NCBI GenBank assembly: GCA_030431525.1
Contig: JAUIJC010000002.1
Coordinates: 118,182-182,181, forward strand
DNA length: 64,000 bases
Source: Bacteroidia bacterium
GTDB taxonomy: Bacteria > Bacteroidota > Bacteroidia > Cytophagales > JAAEPT01
Direction: 5' to 3'
Shown: positions 17,977 through 27,101 of the stretch, one piece after another
How the letters are laid out: the number at the start of each line of letters is the position of its first letter
Numbering within the stretch: position 1 is the first letter of the stretch
Program-made: the position numbers and the translations under genes
Notes under the pieces: model-generated
Database searches by the model: none
Seen by the model: the letters and a program-made list of their open reading frames with translations, nothing else
Told to the model about the DNA's origin: nothing

Positions 17977-19002
17977 ATGGCTTTAGATGCGTCAAGGGTT
18001 TTACAGGATTTGAAACAAGGGAGGTACGCCCCTGTGTATTTTTTGCAGGGCGAGGAGTCGTATTTCATTGACCTGATTTCCAATTACATCGAGAAAAACT
18101 GTTTGGATGAATCCCAAAAAGGGTTTAACCAAATGGTGTTGTATGGTCGTGATGTCGATATGAATAACGTGTTGCTTCAGGCGCGTCGTTATCCAATGAT
18201 GTCCGAACGTCAGGTGGTGTTGGTGAAGGAAGCTCAGGATATTCGTGATTTACCGAGGGAGGAAGGCCAAGATTTGTTGAGCAAATATCTTGAACAGCCT
18301 ACACCTTCGACCGTATTGGTTTTTGCCCATAAGCAGAAGTCGATTGATACCCGCAAAAAGCTTGGGAAAGCCTTGGATAAGAAGGCGGTCTTGGTGAATT
18401 CCAAAAAGCTGTTTGACAATCAGGTGCCCACATGGATTGACAATTATATCCGTGATAAGGGACACGCTTCTACGCATAAGGCAGTGGCCATGCTGGCTGA
18501 ATTTTTAGGAAACGACCTTTCCAAAATCTCCAACGAGTTAGACAAGATTTTTCTCAACTATGAGGGGAAAGTGGATGTCACGGAGGAGTTGGTCGAGAAG
18601 TACATCGGCATCAGTAAGGATTACAATGTCTTTGAATTGCAGAAAGCCTTGGCAACCCGTGATGTGCTCAAGGCCAACCGAATTATTCTTCATTTTGAGA
18701 AGGACTTGAAACGGAATCCCATCATTCCAATGATAGCCGTATTGTATGGCTTTTTCACCAAACTTCTTATCGCCAATCAAGAAGGGGCGATGACAGAAAA
18801 TGCCTTGAAGGATATTTTGAAAGTGAACTATTACGCAGCTAAGGATTATGCGATGGCGATGCGTAACTACCCATTGGCTAAAGTGGAGAAAGCCATTCAT
18901 TTCATCCATCAGGCTGATTTGAGGACCAAGGGTATTGAGAGTGGCTCCATGAATGATGGGGACATTATGCGGGAGATGGTCTTTAAGATTTTACATGTTT
19001 AA
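17977..19002 (+). CDS. holA: DNA polymerase III delta subunit
   Basis: A 341-residue clamp-loader delta subunit, which opens the sliding clamp during replication. The N-terminal YAPVYFLQGEESYFIDLISNYI, split as YAPVYFLQGEESY and FIDLISNYIE, is the family hallmark. It is followed by RRYPMMSERQVVLVKEAQD, seen as RRYPMMSERQ and VVLVKEAQD, and the helical C-terminal collar (LATRDVLKANRI). The length agrees with the family. It is divergent from tyrS. Confidence 0.9.
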   Translation: MALDASRVLQDLKQGRYAPVYFLQGEESYFIDLISNYIEKNCLDESQKGFNQMVLYGRDVDMNNVLLQARRYPMMSERQVVLVKEAQDIRDLPREEGQDLLSKYLEQPTPSTVLVFAHKQKSIDTRKKLGKALDKKAVLVNSKKLFDNQVPTWIDNYIRDKGHASTHKAVAMLAEFLGNDLSKISNELDKIFLNYEGKVDVTEELVEKYIGISKDYNVFELQKALATRDVLKANRIILHFEKDLKRNPIIPMIAVLYGFFTKLLIANQEGAMTENALKDILKVNYYAAKDYAMAMRNYPLAKVEKAIHFIHQADLRTKGIESGSMNDGDIMREMVFKILHV

Positions 19003-19037
19003 TAGAGAGTATTCCGAATAGAATTAATCGGCCAACG

Positions 19038-19149
19038 ACCACAGAGGACACAGAGGAATGGAGGTCTAAGAGAATCTCATTGTCCAAACAGAATATTTTC
19101 TGAGAATTTGGAGTCTCCTAATTCTCTTTTCCTCTGAGCCCTCTGTGGT
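19038..19149. repeat. ACCACrGAG hairpin family, copy with long arms
   Basis: The left arm ACCACAGAGGACACAGAGGAA is matched on the right by TTCCTCTGAGCCCTCTGTGGT with two mismatches. It occupies most of the holA to SGNH gap. Related copies are at 1251, 58436 and 61951. Confidence 0.75.
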
Positions 19150-19178
19150 TCGAAAAACTCTATTCAGAATTTAGTTTG

Positions 19179-19790
19179 ATGAGCATGGAAAAAATCAAAC
19201 GGTATTTGGCACTCGGTGATTCCTATACCATTGGTGAGGGAGTGCCTTATGAGGAAAACTTCCCGAGTCAGTTGGTCAGAAGGCTGAATGAAAATGGCCA
19301 GAAGGTAGCACTTGACAAAATTGTGGCGGTAACGGGATGGACCACTGACGAGTTGATGAGTGGGATAGAAGGGGGGCGCTTATCACCGCCGTATGATTTG
19401 GTTTCTCTACTCATTGGAGTGAACAACCAGTTTCGAGGAGCGCCCATTGAAACTTTTTGTAAGGAATTCAAGGAATTGCTGAATCAAGCGATTGAGTTTG
19501 CGGGAGGCGATAAGGAGAAGGTATTTGTTTTATCCATTCCTGATTACGCCTTTACGGAATTTGGGCAAATGAATGATCCCTTTGAGATTTCAGTAGAGCT
19601 GCTGGCCTTCAATCTTGCTAAGAAAAAGATTAGCAGGGAGATAGGGGTTCGGTATTTCGATATCACTCCACTGACTCGCCAAGGTTTGGACGAGGCAGGC
19701 CTTGTCGCAGACGACAACCTTCACCCTTCGGCAGAGATGTATCGCCGTTGGGTTAACCTAATGGAATCTGGGGTGAAGGCAATGTTATGA
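19179..19790 (+). CDS. SGNH/GDSL-family hydrolase
   Basis: A 203-residue esterase/lipase-like enzyme of the SGNH superfamily. Block I is LALGDSYTIGEG with the nucleophilic Ser, the oxyanion Gly/Asn is in LIGVNNQF, and the catalytic Asp-His pair is in DDNLHPS near residue 185. It has no signal peptide, so it is probably cytoplasmic. The start may be the ATG at 19179 or the one at 19185. The substrate is unknown. It follows holA across a hairpin repeat. Confidence 0.85.
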   Translation: MSMEKIKRYLALGDSYTIGEGVPYEENFPSQLVRRLNENGQKVALDKIVAVTGWTTDELMSGIEGGRLSPPYDLVSLLIGVNNQFRGAPIETFCKEFKELLNQAIEFAGGDKEKVFVLSIPDYAFTEFGQMNDPFEISVELLAFNLAKKKISREIGVRYFDITPLTRQGLDEAGLVADDNLHPSAEMYRRWVNLMESGVKAML

Positions 19791-19941
19791 GAAAGTGGAA
19801 AAGTTTCGAGTCTGCCCCAAAAAAGGTTTTGGACAGCATTTTTTGGGTTGCTTGTTCTATTAGAACTCCCTTACTTTGTCCAAGCTTCCATTTGGAGGCT
19901 TTTGATGTTGCAATAAATCCATATTCAAATACTCTTCGACT

Positions 19942-21885
19942 ATGTTAGCCGAGTTCAACAACGACGCTCAAAAGGTCTTTGAAAAGGTGGACACCCAAAT
20001 CTTTGGGGATTCCAAATCTGCTTCGAAGGCTGTTGCCCGTGAAATCGCTGATTTGATTCAGCAGAAAGCCGCCGAAAACAAGCCATGTGTGCTTGGTTTG
20101 GCCACTGGTAGCACCCCAATCCAAATGTACGCGGAGTTGGTTCGTCTTCACAAGGAAGAAGGCTTGAGCTTCAAGAACGTTTACTCTTTCAATTTGGACG
20201 AGTACTTCCCGATGGAACCAGATGCTCTTCAGAGCTATGTGCGTTTCATGGGTGAGCAACTCTTCAACCACATTGACATTCCACGTGAGAACTGGAACGT
20301 TCCTGACGGCACATTGTCCGAAGACAAGATTGCAGATTACTGCGCTGCTTACGAGGCTAAGATTGACGCCATGGGTGGCATCGACCTTCAGGTTCTCGGA
20401 ATTGGTGGTAATGGCCACATCGGATTCAACGAATCTGGTTCTTTGGCTAACTCCAAGACTCGTTTGGTAGCTTTGGACAGCATCACTCGTATTGCTGCCG
20501 CTGGTGATTTCTTCGGTTTGGAGAACACTCCTCGCAAAGCAATCACTATGGGTTGTCAGAAAATCTTGGAAGCTAAGCGTGTCGTTTTGATGGCTTGGGG
20601 TGAAAAGAAAGCTGGCATCACGAAGAAAGCTGTTGAAGGTCCGTTGACTGAGCGCGTTCCTGCTTCTTACTTGCAGGAGCACCCGAATGCTACGTTCTTC
20701 TTGGATCTTCCTGCCGCAGCCAAATTGAAGCGTGTTGACACGCCTTGGTTGGTTGACAGCATCGAGTGGACCGAGCAGATTGCTCGTCGTGCTGTAGTGA
20801 AGTTGGCTTTGAAAGTTGAGAAGCCAATCCTTCAGTTGACGACTGATGATTATAACTACAACGGCTTGAACGAGCTGTTGGCGAAATACGGTTCTGCGCA
20901 TGACCTCAACGTGAAGATTTTCCGTGAGATGCGCGACACCATCACTGGATGGCCAGGTGGTAAGCCAGGTGTGGATGATTCCACTCGTCCTGAGCGTGCT
21001 GAGCCAGCTAAGAAGCGTGTGTTGATCTTCAGCCCACACCCTGATGATGACATTATCTCAATGGGCGGTACTTTCCAGCGCTTGGTTGACCAAGGGCATG
21101 AGGTACACGTTGCTTACCAAACTTCTGGTAACATTGCAGTGGCTGACGCAGAGGCTTTGCGTTTCATCGATTTCGTAAATGATTTCAACGGCCAGTTCGG
21201 TTTTGACAGTGCGAACTCTTCTTCAGTATTGGCTGAGGCTGAGAAGTTCTTATCAGGAAAGAAAAAAGGTGACGTTGACTCTGATGCTGTTCGCGAGGTG
21301 AAAGGCTTGATGCGCGTTGGCGAAGCAAAAGCTACTTGTCGCTTTGTTGGTGTTCCAGTTGAGAACGCTCACTTCCAGCGTCTTCCTTTCTATGAGACTG
21401 GAGGTGTGAAGAAGAATCCAGCTGGTGAGTTGGACGTTCAGAAGACTGTTGATTTGATCAGCGAGATTAAGCCTCACCAAATCTTTGCTGCTGGTGACCT
21501 TGCTGACCCACACGGTACGCACAAGGTTTGTTTGAACATCATTTTTGAAGCCATCGAGCGCATCAAGAATGAGGCATTCATGAAAGAATGCTACGTATGG
21601 CTTTACCGCGGTGCTTGGGCTGAGTGGCCAATCGAGGAGATCGAGATGGCAGTTCCAATGAGCCCAGAGCAGGTGTTGACCAAGCGTTATGGCATCTTCA
21701 AGCACCAGTCCCAGAAGGATGGTGTGGTGTTCCAAGGTTCTGATTCCCGTGAGTTCTGGCAACGTGCCGAGGAGCGCAACGGCGAAACTGCTGACCTCTA
21801 CAACAACCTTGGTTTTGTAGAGTATGCTGCCATGGAAGCGTTCCGTCGTTACCACTTCGAGAAGCCAGAAGGCGAGCGTATCTAA
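19942..21885 (+). CDS. nagB: Glucosamine-6-phosphate deaminase fused to a PIG-L/LmbE-like domain
   Basis: A 647-residue two-domain protein. Residues 1-270 are a NagB domain (GLATGSTP, FNLDEYFPM, GIGGNGHIGFNESG) that converts glucosamine-6-P to fructose-6-P and ammonia. A linker follows. Residues 355-640 are a PIG-L/LmbE-like domain, with SPHPDDD at 364-370 and HGTH at 524-527 as likely zinc ligands. The LmbE superfamily contains N-deacetylases, so the fused part may act on an acetylated amino sugar; that is inference. No nagA gene is in the window. A sugar permease gene follows 186 bp downstream beyond a terminator-like palindrome. Codon use is strongly biased, suggesting high expression. Confidence 0.9.
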   Translation: MLAEFNNDAQKVFEKVDTQIFGDSKSASKAVAREIADLIQQKAAENKPCVLGLATGSTPIQMYAELVRLHKEEGLSFKNVYSFNLDEYFPMEPDALQSYVRFMGEQLFNHIDIPRENWNVPDGTLSEDKIADYCAAYEAKIDAMGGIDLQVLGIGGNGHIGFNESGSLANSKTRLVALDSITRIAAAGDFFGLENTPRKAITMGCQKILEAKRVVLMAWGEKKAGITKKAVEGPLTERVPASYLQEHPNATFFLDLPAAAKLKRVDTPWLVDSIEWTEQIARRAVVKLALKVEKPILQLTTDDYNYNGLNELLAKYGSAHDLNVKIFREMRDTITGWPGGKPGVDDSTRPERAEPAKKRVLIFSPHPDDDIISMGGTFQRLVDQGHEVHVAYQTSGNIAVADAEALRFIDFVNDFNGQFGFDSANSSSVLAEAEKFLSGKKKGDVDSDAVREVKGLMRVGEAKATCRFVGVPVENAHFQRLPFYETGGVKKNPAGELDVQKTVDLISEIKPHQIFAAGDLADPHGTHKVCLNIIFEAIERIKNEAFMKECYVWLYRGAWAEWPIEEIEMAVPMSPEQVLTKRYGIFKHQSQKDGVVFQGSDSREFWQRAEERNGETADLYNNLGFVEYAAMEAFRRYHFEKPEGERI

Positions 21886-21934
21886 TTCTTACTGAGGAAA
21901 ATCTTTAACATTCGCTTAAAGATTGACATAAAGA

Positions 21935-21968
21935 GAAGTCCACCAATTGGTGGACTTCTTTGTTTTTG
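21935..21968 (+). terminator. Terminator-like palindrome between nagB and the permease
   Basis: GAAGTCCACC, AATT, GGTGGACTTC forms a perfect 24-bp palindrome at 21935-21958, followed by TTTGTTTTTGG. It would end or attenuate nagB transcription, so the permease may have its own promoter. Confidence 0.8.
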
Positions 21969-22071
21969 GTATTTTTAAAAGATTTCTTGCTTACGAATCT
22001 TTTGGTAAGAAGTCTTGTTTCTTGTTTTATTCACAACCAGTTCTAGAGAAACTCTACTTTAACTTTCTAAC

Positions 22072-23355
22072 ATGTCTACACAATCTAAACCGAACTACAC
22101 GGTGCCATTTATCATCATGGTGGCCCTGTTCTTCCTCGTGGGCTTCCTCACGGTGACTAACGCTCAGTTCCAAGCGCCACTTAAAGAGGCTTTTAACTTG
22201 AACCTTACGCAGGCCTCTTTACTTACTTTTGTCTTTTTTGCGGGTTTTCCAATCACAGGACGTATTGCCAGTGCATTGGTTGACAAATTAGGTTATCAAA
22301 AAACATTGGCAGTAGCCTTGGCGGTTATCGCTGTGGCAATGGGAACCTTCTTGGGTTCTGCTTATTTGAAATCCTTCCCAGTTTTCTTGGTCGGTTCTTT
22401 CATTATCGGTGGAGGTATTACAATTCTTCAGGTTGTAATTAACCCTTACATCTCCGTACTCGGTCCTAAGGAAAAGGCTGCTGGTCGTTTGAACCTGGCT
22501 GGTGCTTTGAACTCATTCGGTACTGTATTGGCACCGATGTTTGTGGCTTCTGTAGTATTCGGAGGCATGGACAAGATTACGATTGACGCAGTTTATGTTC
22601 CTTATGTGTTCTTGACCATTGCTGCCTTAGTGTTGGCATTTGGTGTTACTCGCTTGAATCTTCCAGAGGTTTCAGCAGATGATGATAAGGAGGATGACAA
22701 GGTAGAAGGTAACGTTTGGAGCTATAGCCACTTGGTTCTCGGTATTGTTGCCATTTTCGCTTATGTGGGTGTAGAAGTAGGTGTTGGTAACCTCAATCTT
22801 TACATGAAAGAGATGGGTGAGGATATGGAGTTGGCAGGCACCTTGGTATCTCTTTATTGGGGTGGTTTGATGGTAGGTCGCTTCATTTCTGGAACTGTGT
22901 TGCAGAATGTTGATCCAAAGAAAATGTTGATTTTCGTTTCTGCTGTATCTACTGCTTTGGTTGCAGTTCCTTTGGTAGTTGACGGAATGGTTGGTGTTTA
23001 TGCCTTGGTAGCAATTGGATTGTTCCACTCTGTAATGTGGCCATGTATCTTTACGCTTGCTATTAAAGACTTAGGTAAGTTGACCAACAAAGCATCTGGT
23101 TTGTTGTTGATGGGTGTATTTGGTGGTGCTGTGATTCCATTTGCTCAGAACATGTGGGGTGATAAAGAAGTGTTGGGTGATTCAGCTGTACCTTACCAAA
23201 TGACTTATGTCGTTCTATTGGTAGCTGAGGCTTACATCTTGTTCTATGCCTTGATCGGTAGCCGTGTAAACAAGAAGGTAGCTGTTGAGGAGAATGAAGC
23301 TATCATCCTTGATGGTGAAGAGGTTGTTAAGGAGGGAAACTCCCAGACGGTCTAA
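22072..23355 (+). CDS. MFS sugar permease, FucP/NagP-like
   Basis: A 427-residue inner-membrane transporter with about twelve hydrophobic helices. The N-terminal FIIMVALFFLVGFLTVTNAQ is seen as FFLVGFLTVTNAQF. The GGGITILQVVINPY and AGRLNLAGALNSFGT segments are typical of the FHS/FucP sugar:H+ symporter branch. Its position directly after nagB suggests N-acetylglucosamine or glucosamine as substrate, as in NagP of other Gram-negatives. Fucose, glucose or galactose transport cannot be excluded. A strong terminator follows. Confidence 0.85.
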   Translation: MSTQSKPNYTVPFIIMVALFFLVGFLTVTNAQFQAPLKEAFNLNLTQASLLTFVFFAGFPITGRIASALVDKLGYQKTLAVALAVIAVAMGTFLGSAYLKSFPVFLVGSFIIGGGITILQVVINPYISVLGPKEKAAGRLNLAGALNSFGTVLAPMFVASVVFGGMDKITIDAVYVPYVFLTIAALVLAFGVTRLNLPEVSADDDKEDDKVEGNVWSYSHLVLGIVAIFAYVGVEVGVGNLNLYMKEMGEDMELAGTLVSLYWGGLMVGRFISGTVLQNVDPKKMLIFVSAVSTALVAVPLVVDGMVGVYALVAIGLFHSVMWPCIFTLAIKDLGKLTNKASGLLLMGVFGGAVIPFAQNMWGDKEVLGDSAVPYQMTYVVLLVAEAYILFYALIGSRVNKKVAVEENEAIILDGEEVVKEGNSQTV

Positions 23356-23374
23356 GCTGATCTAATAGTAATAG

Positions 23375-23414
23375 AAAAAGCCCCGTTCCAATGTTATTGG
23401 AGCGGGGCTTTTTT
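23375..23414 (+). terminator. Terminator of the sugar permease gene
   Basis: AAAAAGCCCCG pairs with CGGGGCTTTTT, with an inner CCAA/TTGG stem, 20 bp after the stop. The rest of the gap to 23659 shows only a small GCAGGC/GCCTGT hairpin near 23516. Confidence 0.9.
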
Positions 23415-23659
23415 GTGCATATGGAGGAATTAGAATTGATTCATGCTTCCTCTTATTTTTTTCCTTGTCTGAAAGGATTAAAGCTATGCAGAATAGACAA
23501 CTTTCCCAGTTTCGTGCAGGCGTCTGCCTGTGTCCAAGCCTGATGTTTTGCACAAGCTGAGGCTTTCGCCAGAAGTATCTCTATCCTACTGAGCTTATTT
23601 GATTTACAGCCCGATAGAACAATATATTTCGAGGGAATGGACTAAAGCACAACAGAACG

Positions 23660-25807
23660 TTAGTCAACTTCTTTCAGTAGTTCACTTTTCAGGTTTTGGC
23701 ACTCTTGATAGATTTTTGGGTAGAGTGACTCAAATTCTTCGAAATCAGCAATTGCGGCAGAAATATGTTCTTCAGTCATTTTGGTTTCCACTTTTTGTAA
23801 GAGCTCAGCTGCTACAGTAGTCCCCAAATTTCTGAAGTTTGATTTAAGCGTATGCGCATTGCGCTTCATCGTTTCTCTATCCTCGGTGAGGATTGCCTCC
23901 TTGAATCCTTTGATTAAGGAAGTCGAATTTGAGAGGGTTTTCTCCAGTAACTCACCAATGATTTCTGGGTCGTCACCAAGGATCTGCTTGAGGAAGTCAA
24001 TCTGGACAAAGGAGTCTTCTGTTTTCGAAGTCCGAGTGACGTTCTCTCTGCTGTGGAAACGTTGGCAATTGAATAGGGGACTCAACTTTTGGGAAATCTT
24101 CTCAGGAGTTAACGGTTTTAGGATAATGCCGTTTGCTCCTTTGTTTATGGCTGCCTGATGTGTCTGACGAGTGCTGTCTGCGGTCACCAAAAAGATTGGA
24201 ATAGTAAGGTCCATATCTTTTCGGACGGTTTCAATTAACTCCAAGCCATCCATTTCAGGCATGAAGTAGTCGGCCATGATCAAATCAAATTTCCCATGCT
24301 TGATTTTTTCGATGGCCTCGATACCATTATCACAGGCTTCATAGCCAATGTTAAGGGATTCAAGAATACGCTTTAGGACGTATTGGTTTACATCATTGTC
24401 CTCTACCAATAGTGTTTTGAGACCATTGAAATCGGTCACTCCATTAGTGAGTGTCGATGACAATTTATGTCCTGTGCTTACGGGAATGTTAAAGGGCAGT
24501 TCGAAGGAAAATATGCTGCCTTTCCCTTGTTCGCTTTCCACCCAAATTTTTCCTCCTTGCTGTTCTACAAGGTTCTTGCAGATAAACGTACCGAGTCCCG
24601 TTCCTTCAAATTTTAGTGACTTCTTGGAGGACACTTGAGCAAATTGATCAAAGATGGTATGTAGTTTTTCCTCAGGGATACCAATTCCAGTGTCTTCCAC
24701 TTCACACCTTAAAACCAATGAGGTTTCTGTTTGGTCAATGATTTTTACCCTTAGTATGATTTCCCCATGAGGGGTGAATTTTAAAGCATTGTCAATCAGG
24801 TTCAAAAGGATTTGCCTCAATCGGTTTGAATCTCCAGAAAGAAATGGAGGTAGTCCGTCGGGCAACTCTGAGCGCAGTACTATTTTCCTTTTTTCAGTTC
24901 TAATTTTTAAGGATTTGAAGAGGTTGTTAATCACAGCTTCCAGATTGAAATCAGTCACATCGAATCTTAATCTGCTGGATTCAATCCGAGAAAAGTCCAA
25001 AATGTCATTGAGGATGGCCTGAAGGCTATCTGCCGAAGATTTGATTACCCCGAGGTTGTCTTGCCCTTTTTGGGAAAGAGTTTCCTCATTCATCAAGTCT
25101 AATAAGGCTATCACACCGTTCAGTGGTGTCTTTATTTCGTGGCTCACCATGGCCAAGAAATTGGACCTCTCTAAAAGGTTTGCCTCTGCTTTATTCTTTG
25201 CATCCTCAAGTGCGGTTTCATACTCCTCGTTTTCAATGGTAAGTGAAAGAAGAATAAGAATAAAGATGATAACGGTTGCCAAACTGACAATTTGGGAGGT
25301 AATATGGTCTCCCTCTGTGGGGATGGAAATAAAGAATTTTTCAAGAGCCGTAATCCACCCTAATCGAAGAGCCACTTGCGCAAGAATCGCAAAAAATGTG
25401 CAGCCGAATAGACTTAGTTTTTCTTTGGTTTCAAAGATTAAAGCCTGTCCAACAATGAGTAGTAAAAGAGTGGCGGAAAGTGAGGAATCAGTATTACCCA
25501 ATAGTGGTATTAGGAGACTAACCAATATGGTGTTCCAAAGGCTGAAAACTGTTCGGCCAAGGTTAATTCTATTTTTTTTATGGAGCAATAGTACACCTCC
25601 ATAGATAAAAAGGTTAATGATGCTAAAATAGGCTGTTGAATTTCCCATTGAGAGTTGAATGGGAAAAATCAAAACACAGATTAACAGCGAGAGCAGGCAA
25701 ATCCTATTGACTAAAATGATTCGCTTTCTAAGACTAAAGGGTTGTCCCGTTTGGGTACCCATTTCTGTGAAAGTGAGAATCTTCTGATAGGAAAGGGAGA
25801 AACTCAT
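23660..25807 (-). CDS. Hybrid sensor histidine kinase with receiver and HPt domains
   Basis: A 715-residue membrane phosphorelay protein. Six or so hydrophobic segments occupy about residues 25-195. A HisKA domain (SHEIKTPLNG, His near 218), a HATPase domain (NALKF, DTGIGIP, GTGLGTF), a receiver domain (LLVEDND, MADYFMPEMDG with the phosphorylated Asp in MAD) and a C-terminal HPt domain (AHTLKSNFRNLG) follow. All four phosphotransfer domains lie in one chain, so the output must be another receiver protein. None is adjacent. The input is probably membrane or small-molecule sensing by the helical N-terminus. It is divergent from the NeuD-like gene. Confidence 0.9.
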   Translation of the reverse strand: MSFSLSYQKILTFTEMGTQTGQPFSLRKRIILVNRICLLSLLICVLIFPIQLSMGNSTAYFSIINLFIYGGVLLLHKKNRINLGRTVFSLWNTILVSLLIPLLGNTDSSLSATLLLLIVGQALIFETKEKLSLFGCTFFAILAQVALRLGWITALEKFFISIPTEGDHITSQIVSLATVIIFILILLSLTIENEEYETALEDAKNKAEANLLERSNFLAMVSHEIKTPLNGVIALLDLMNEETLSQKGQDNLGVIKSSADSLQAILNDILDFSRIESSRLRFDVTDFNLEAVINNLFKSLKIRTEKRKIVLRSELPDGLPPFLSGDSNRLRQILLNLIDNALKFTPHGEIILRVKIIDQTETSLVLRCEVEDTGIGIPEEKLHTIFDQFAQVSSKKSLKFEGTGLGTFICKNLVEQQGGKIWVESEQGKGSIFSFELPFNIPVSTGHKLSSTLTNGVTDFNGLKTLLVEDNDVNQYVLKRILESLNIGYEACDNGIEAIEKIKHGKFDLIMADYFMPEMDGLELIETVRKDMDLTIPIFLVTADSTRQTHQAAINKGANGIILKPLTPEKISQKLSPLFNCQRFHSRENVTRTSKTEDSFVQIDFLKQILGDDPEIIGELLEKTLSNSTSLIKGFKEAILTEDRETMKRNAHTLKSNFRNLGTTVAAELLQKVETKMTEEHISAAIADFEEFESLYPKIYQECQNLKSELLKEVD

Positions 25808-25851
25808 AAAAGATTAGGTTCTCTAAAGTCTGAACAGTGCCCGTCAAAGCA

Positions 25852-25859
25852 TATCTTTG
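25852..25859 (+). promoter_or_regulatory. Possible -7 box of the NeuD-like gene
   Basis: TATCTTTG matches TAnnTTTG, 74 bp upstream of the start codon. No -33 element was clear. Confidence 0.35.
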
Positions 25860-25933
25860 CAGGGCTGCTGACATGAAAAAAATGGTCAACAGCCAAAATT
25901 AGTGAAAAGTTATTCCCCCGAAACTGATTTGTG

Positions 25934-26572
25934 ATGGAAAAGCCGGTAATGATTTTGGGCGCAAAAGGATTGGGCAAAGTTGCTCTTGATATTTTCGATC
26001 AAAACAATGTCTTAACCTATTGTTTTTTGGACGACGATGAGTCGCTTCACAATACCCAGATTGGGGAGGTAGCCGTTTTGGGAGGCTTGGGTGATTCTGA
26101 GTTTTTGTGCTATGCTGGCGACACGTGTGAAGTCTTCGTAGCCTTGGATGAAAAGGAATACAGGAAAAGCGTGGTAGAGGAGTTAGTGGAGCAAAAGAAG
26201 GTGATGCCTGTCAATTGCTTTCACCCGCAGGCAAGAATTTCAAGTTCCGCAGTAGTTGGTCACGGAAACCTGATCAATGGAGGAGCTACCATTGGTGCCT
26301 TCGCCAAAGTGGGAAACCATTGCCTTATCAATTCCAATGCTTTGGTGGATTTTGAATCGACCATTGGTGATTTTGTGCAGCTTGGCGCTGGAAGCGTAGT
26401 TGGCTCTGAGGTGACTTTGGAAGAGGGAGTTTTTGTCGGAGCGGGAGCCATCATCGTTTCTGGAGTTACCGTTGGTAAGGATGCTCGAATTGGAGCTGGA
26501 TCTGTGGTAATTGCTGATGTGGGTGAAGGAGAAACTTTGTTCGGAAATCCAGCAAAATCTGTCGGGAAGTAA
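25934..26572 (+). CDS. NeuD/PglD-like sugar O-acyltransferase
   Basis: A 212-residue acyltransferase. The N-terminal Rossmann-like part has MILGAKGLGKVALDIF near residues 5-20. The C-terminal part is a left-handed beta-helix of hexapeptide repeats (IGAFAKVG, IGDFVQLG, VFVGAGAI, IGAGSVV) with the CoA-binding region. NeuD/PglD proteins acetylate sialic acids or amino sugars of surface glycans. No glycan cluster is adjacent, so the acceptor is unknown. The ATG at 25934 is preferred over a GTG just before it. Confidence 0.83.
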   Translation: MEKPVMILGAKGLGKVALDIFDQNNVLTYCFLDDDESLHNTQIGEVAVLGGLGDSEFLCYAGDTCEVFVALDEKEYRKSVVEELVEQKKVMPVNCFHPQARISSSAVVGHGNLINGGATIGAFAKVGNHCLINSNALVDFESTIGDFVQLGAGSVVGSEVTLEEGVFVGAGAIIVSGVTVGKDARIGAGSVVIADVGEGETLFGNPAKSVGK

Positions 26573-26631
26573 AAATGGGAACGGAACTTGTAGAAGGCCT
26601 TTCGAGTTTAAGAATAAACAAGAAACCGCTT

Positions 26632-26991
26632 ATGAAACGCACAACTTTGTTGATCGCTTTTTTTGCTCTCGTTCTTTTAGGAGGTACCATCGTAAAGGCT
26701 TCTGGCATTTTGAAAACCCAATTGATGGTTACTGTTCGAAATGACTTGGGTAATATCGAACAAGGAGCTGAAGTTACCCTTTATGGTTCCATCGATGATT
26801 ACAACAACGAGAAGAATGCGATTGGACCGAACAAGACCAATGCAAAAGGAAAGGTAAGGTTCATCGACTTGGAGCAAAAGGCTTATTACATTGTTGCCAA
26901 AAAAGGAGATAAGGATAATTTCCTCGCAGGTGAAAAAACTGATGTATTGAAGTCTGGAAGGATTAACCAAGTAACGGTAATCATCCAATAA
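26632..26991 (+). CDS. Small secreted protein with a transthyretin-like fold
   Basis: A 119-residue exported protein. Residues 1-23 form a signal peptide (hydrophobic, ending near KASG). The mature part reads as one carboxypeptidase-regulatory-like beta-sandwich: MVTVRNDLGNIEQGAEVTLYG, shown as VTVRNDLGN and GAEVTLYGS, and KTNAKGKVRFIDLEQKAYYI, shown as TNAKGKVRF. I cannot name a function. The ATG at 26632 gives a signal peptide, whereas the upstream ATG at 26575 does not. It is 59 bp after the acyltransferase gene and may be co-transcribed. Confidence 0.75.
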   Translation: MKRTTLLIAFFALVLLGGTIVKASGILKTQLMVTVRNDLGNIEQGAEVTLYGSIDDYNNEKNAIGPNKTNAKGKVRFIDLEQKAYYIVAKKGDKDNFLAGEKTDVLKSGRINQVTVIIQ

Positions 26992-27042
26992 GTCAAACAC
27001 TTCTGGAATAGATTACCTTTTTCCAAAAGTTTTAAAAAAGTG

Positions 27043-27082
27043 AAATAGACATGGGAGTATCTGCTCCCATGTCTATTTTTTA
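27043..27082 (+). terminator. Terminator of the small secreted protein gene
   Basis: AAATAGACATGGGAG pairs perfectly with CTCCCATGTCTATTT around TATCTG and is followed by T-rich sequence. Confidence 0.9.
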
Positions 27083-27101
27083 TGCCAATTAAGTTGTGGA
27101 T

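Noticed and set aside
19945..21039. A 364-codon open frame on the minus strand, opposite nagB
   Set aside because: It lies entirely within the NagB coding region, has no family motif and reflects codon bias of the sense gene.
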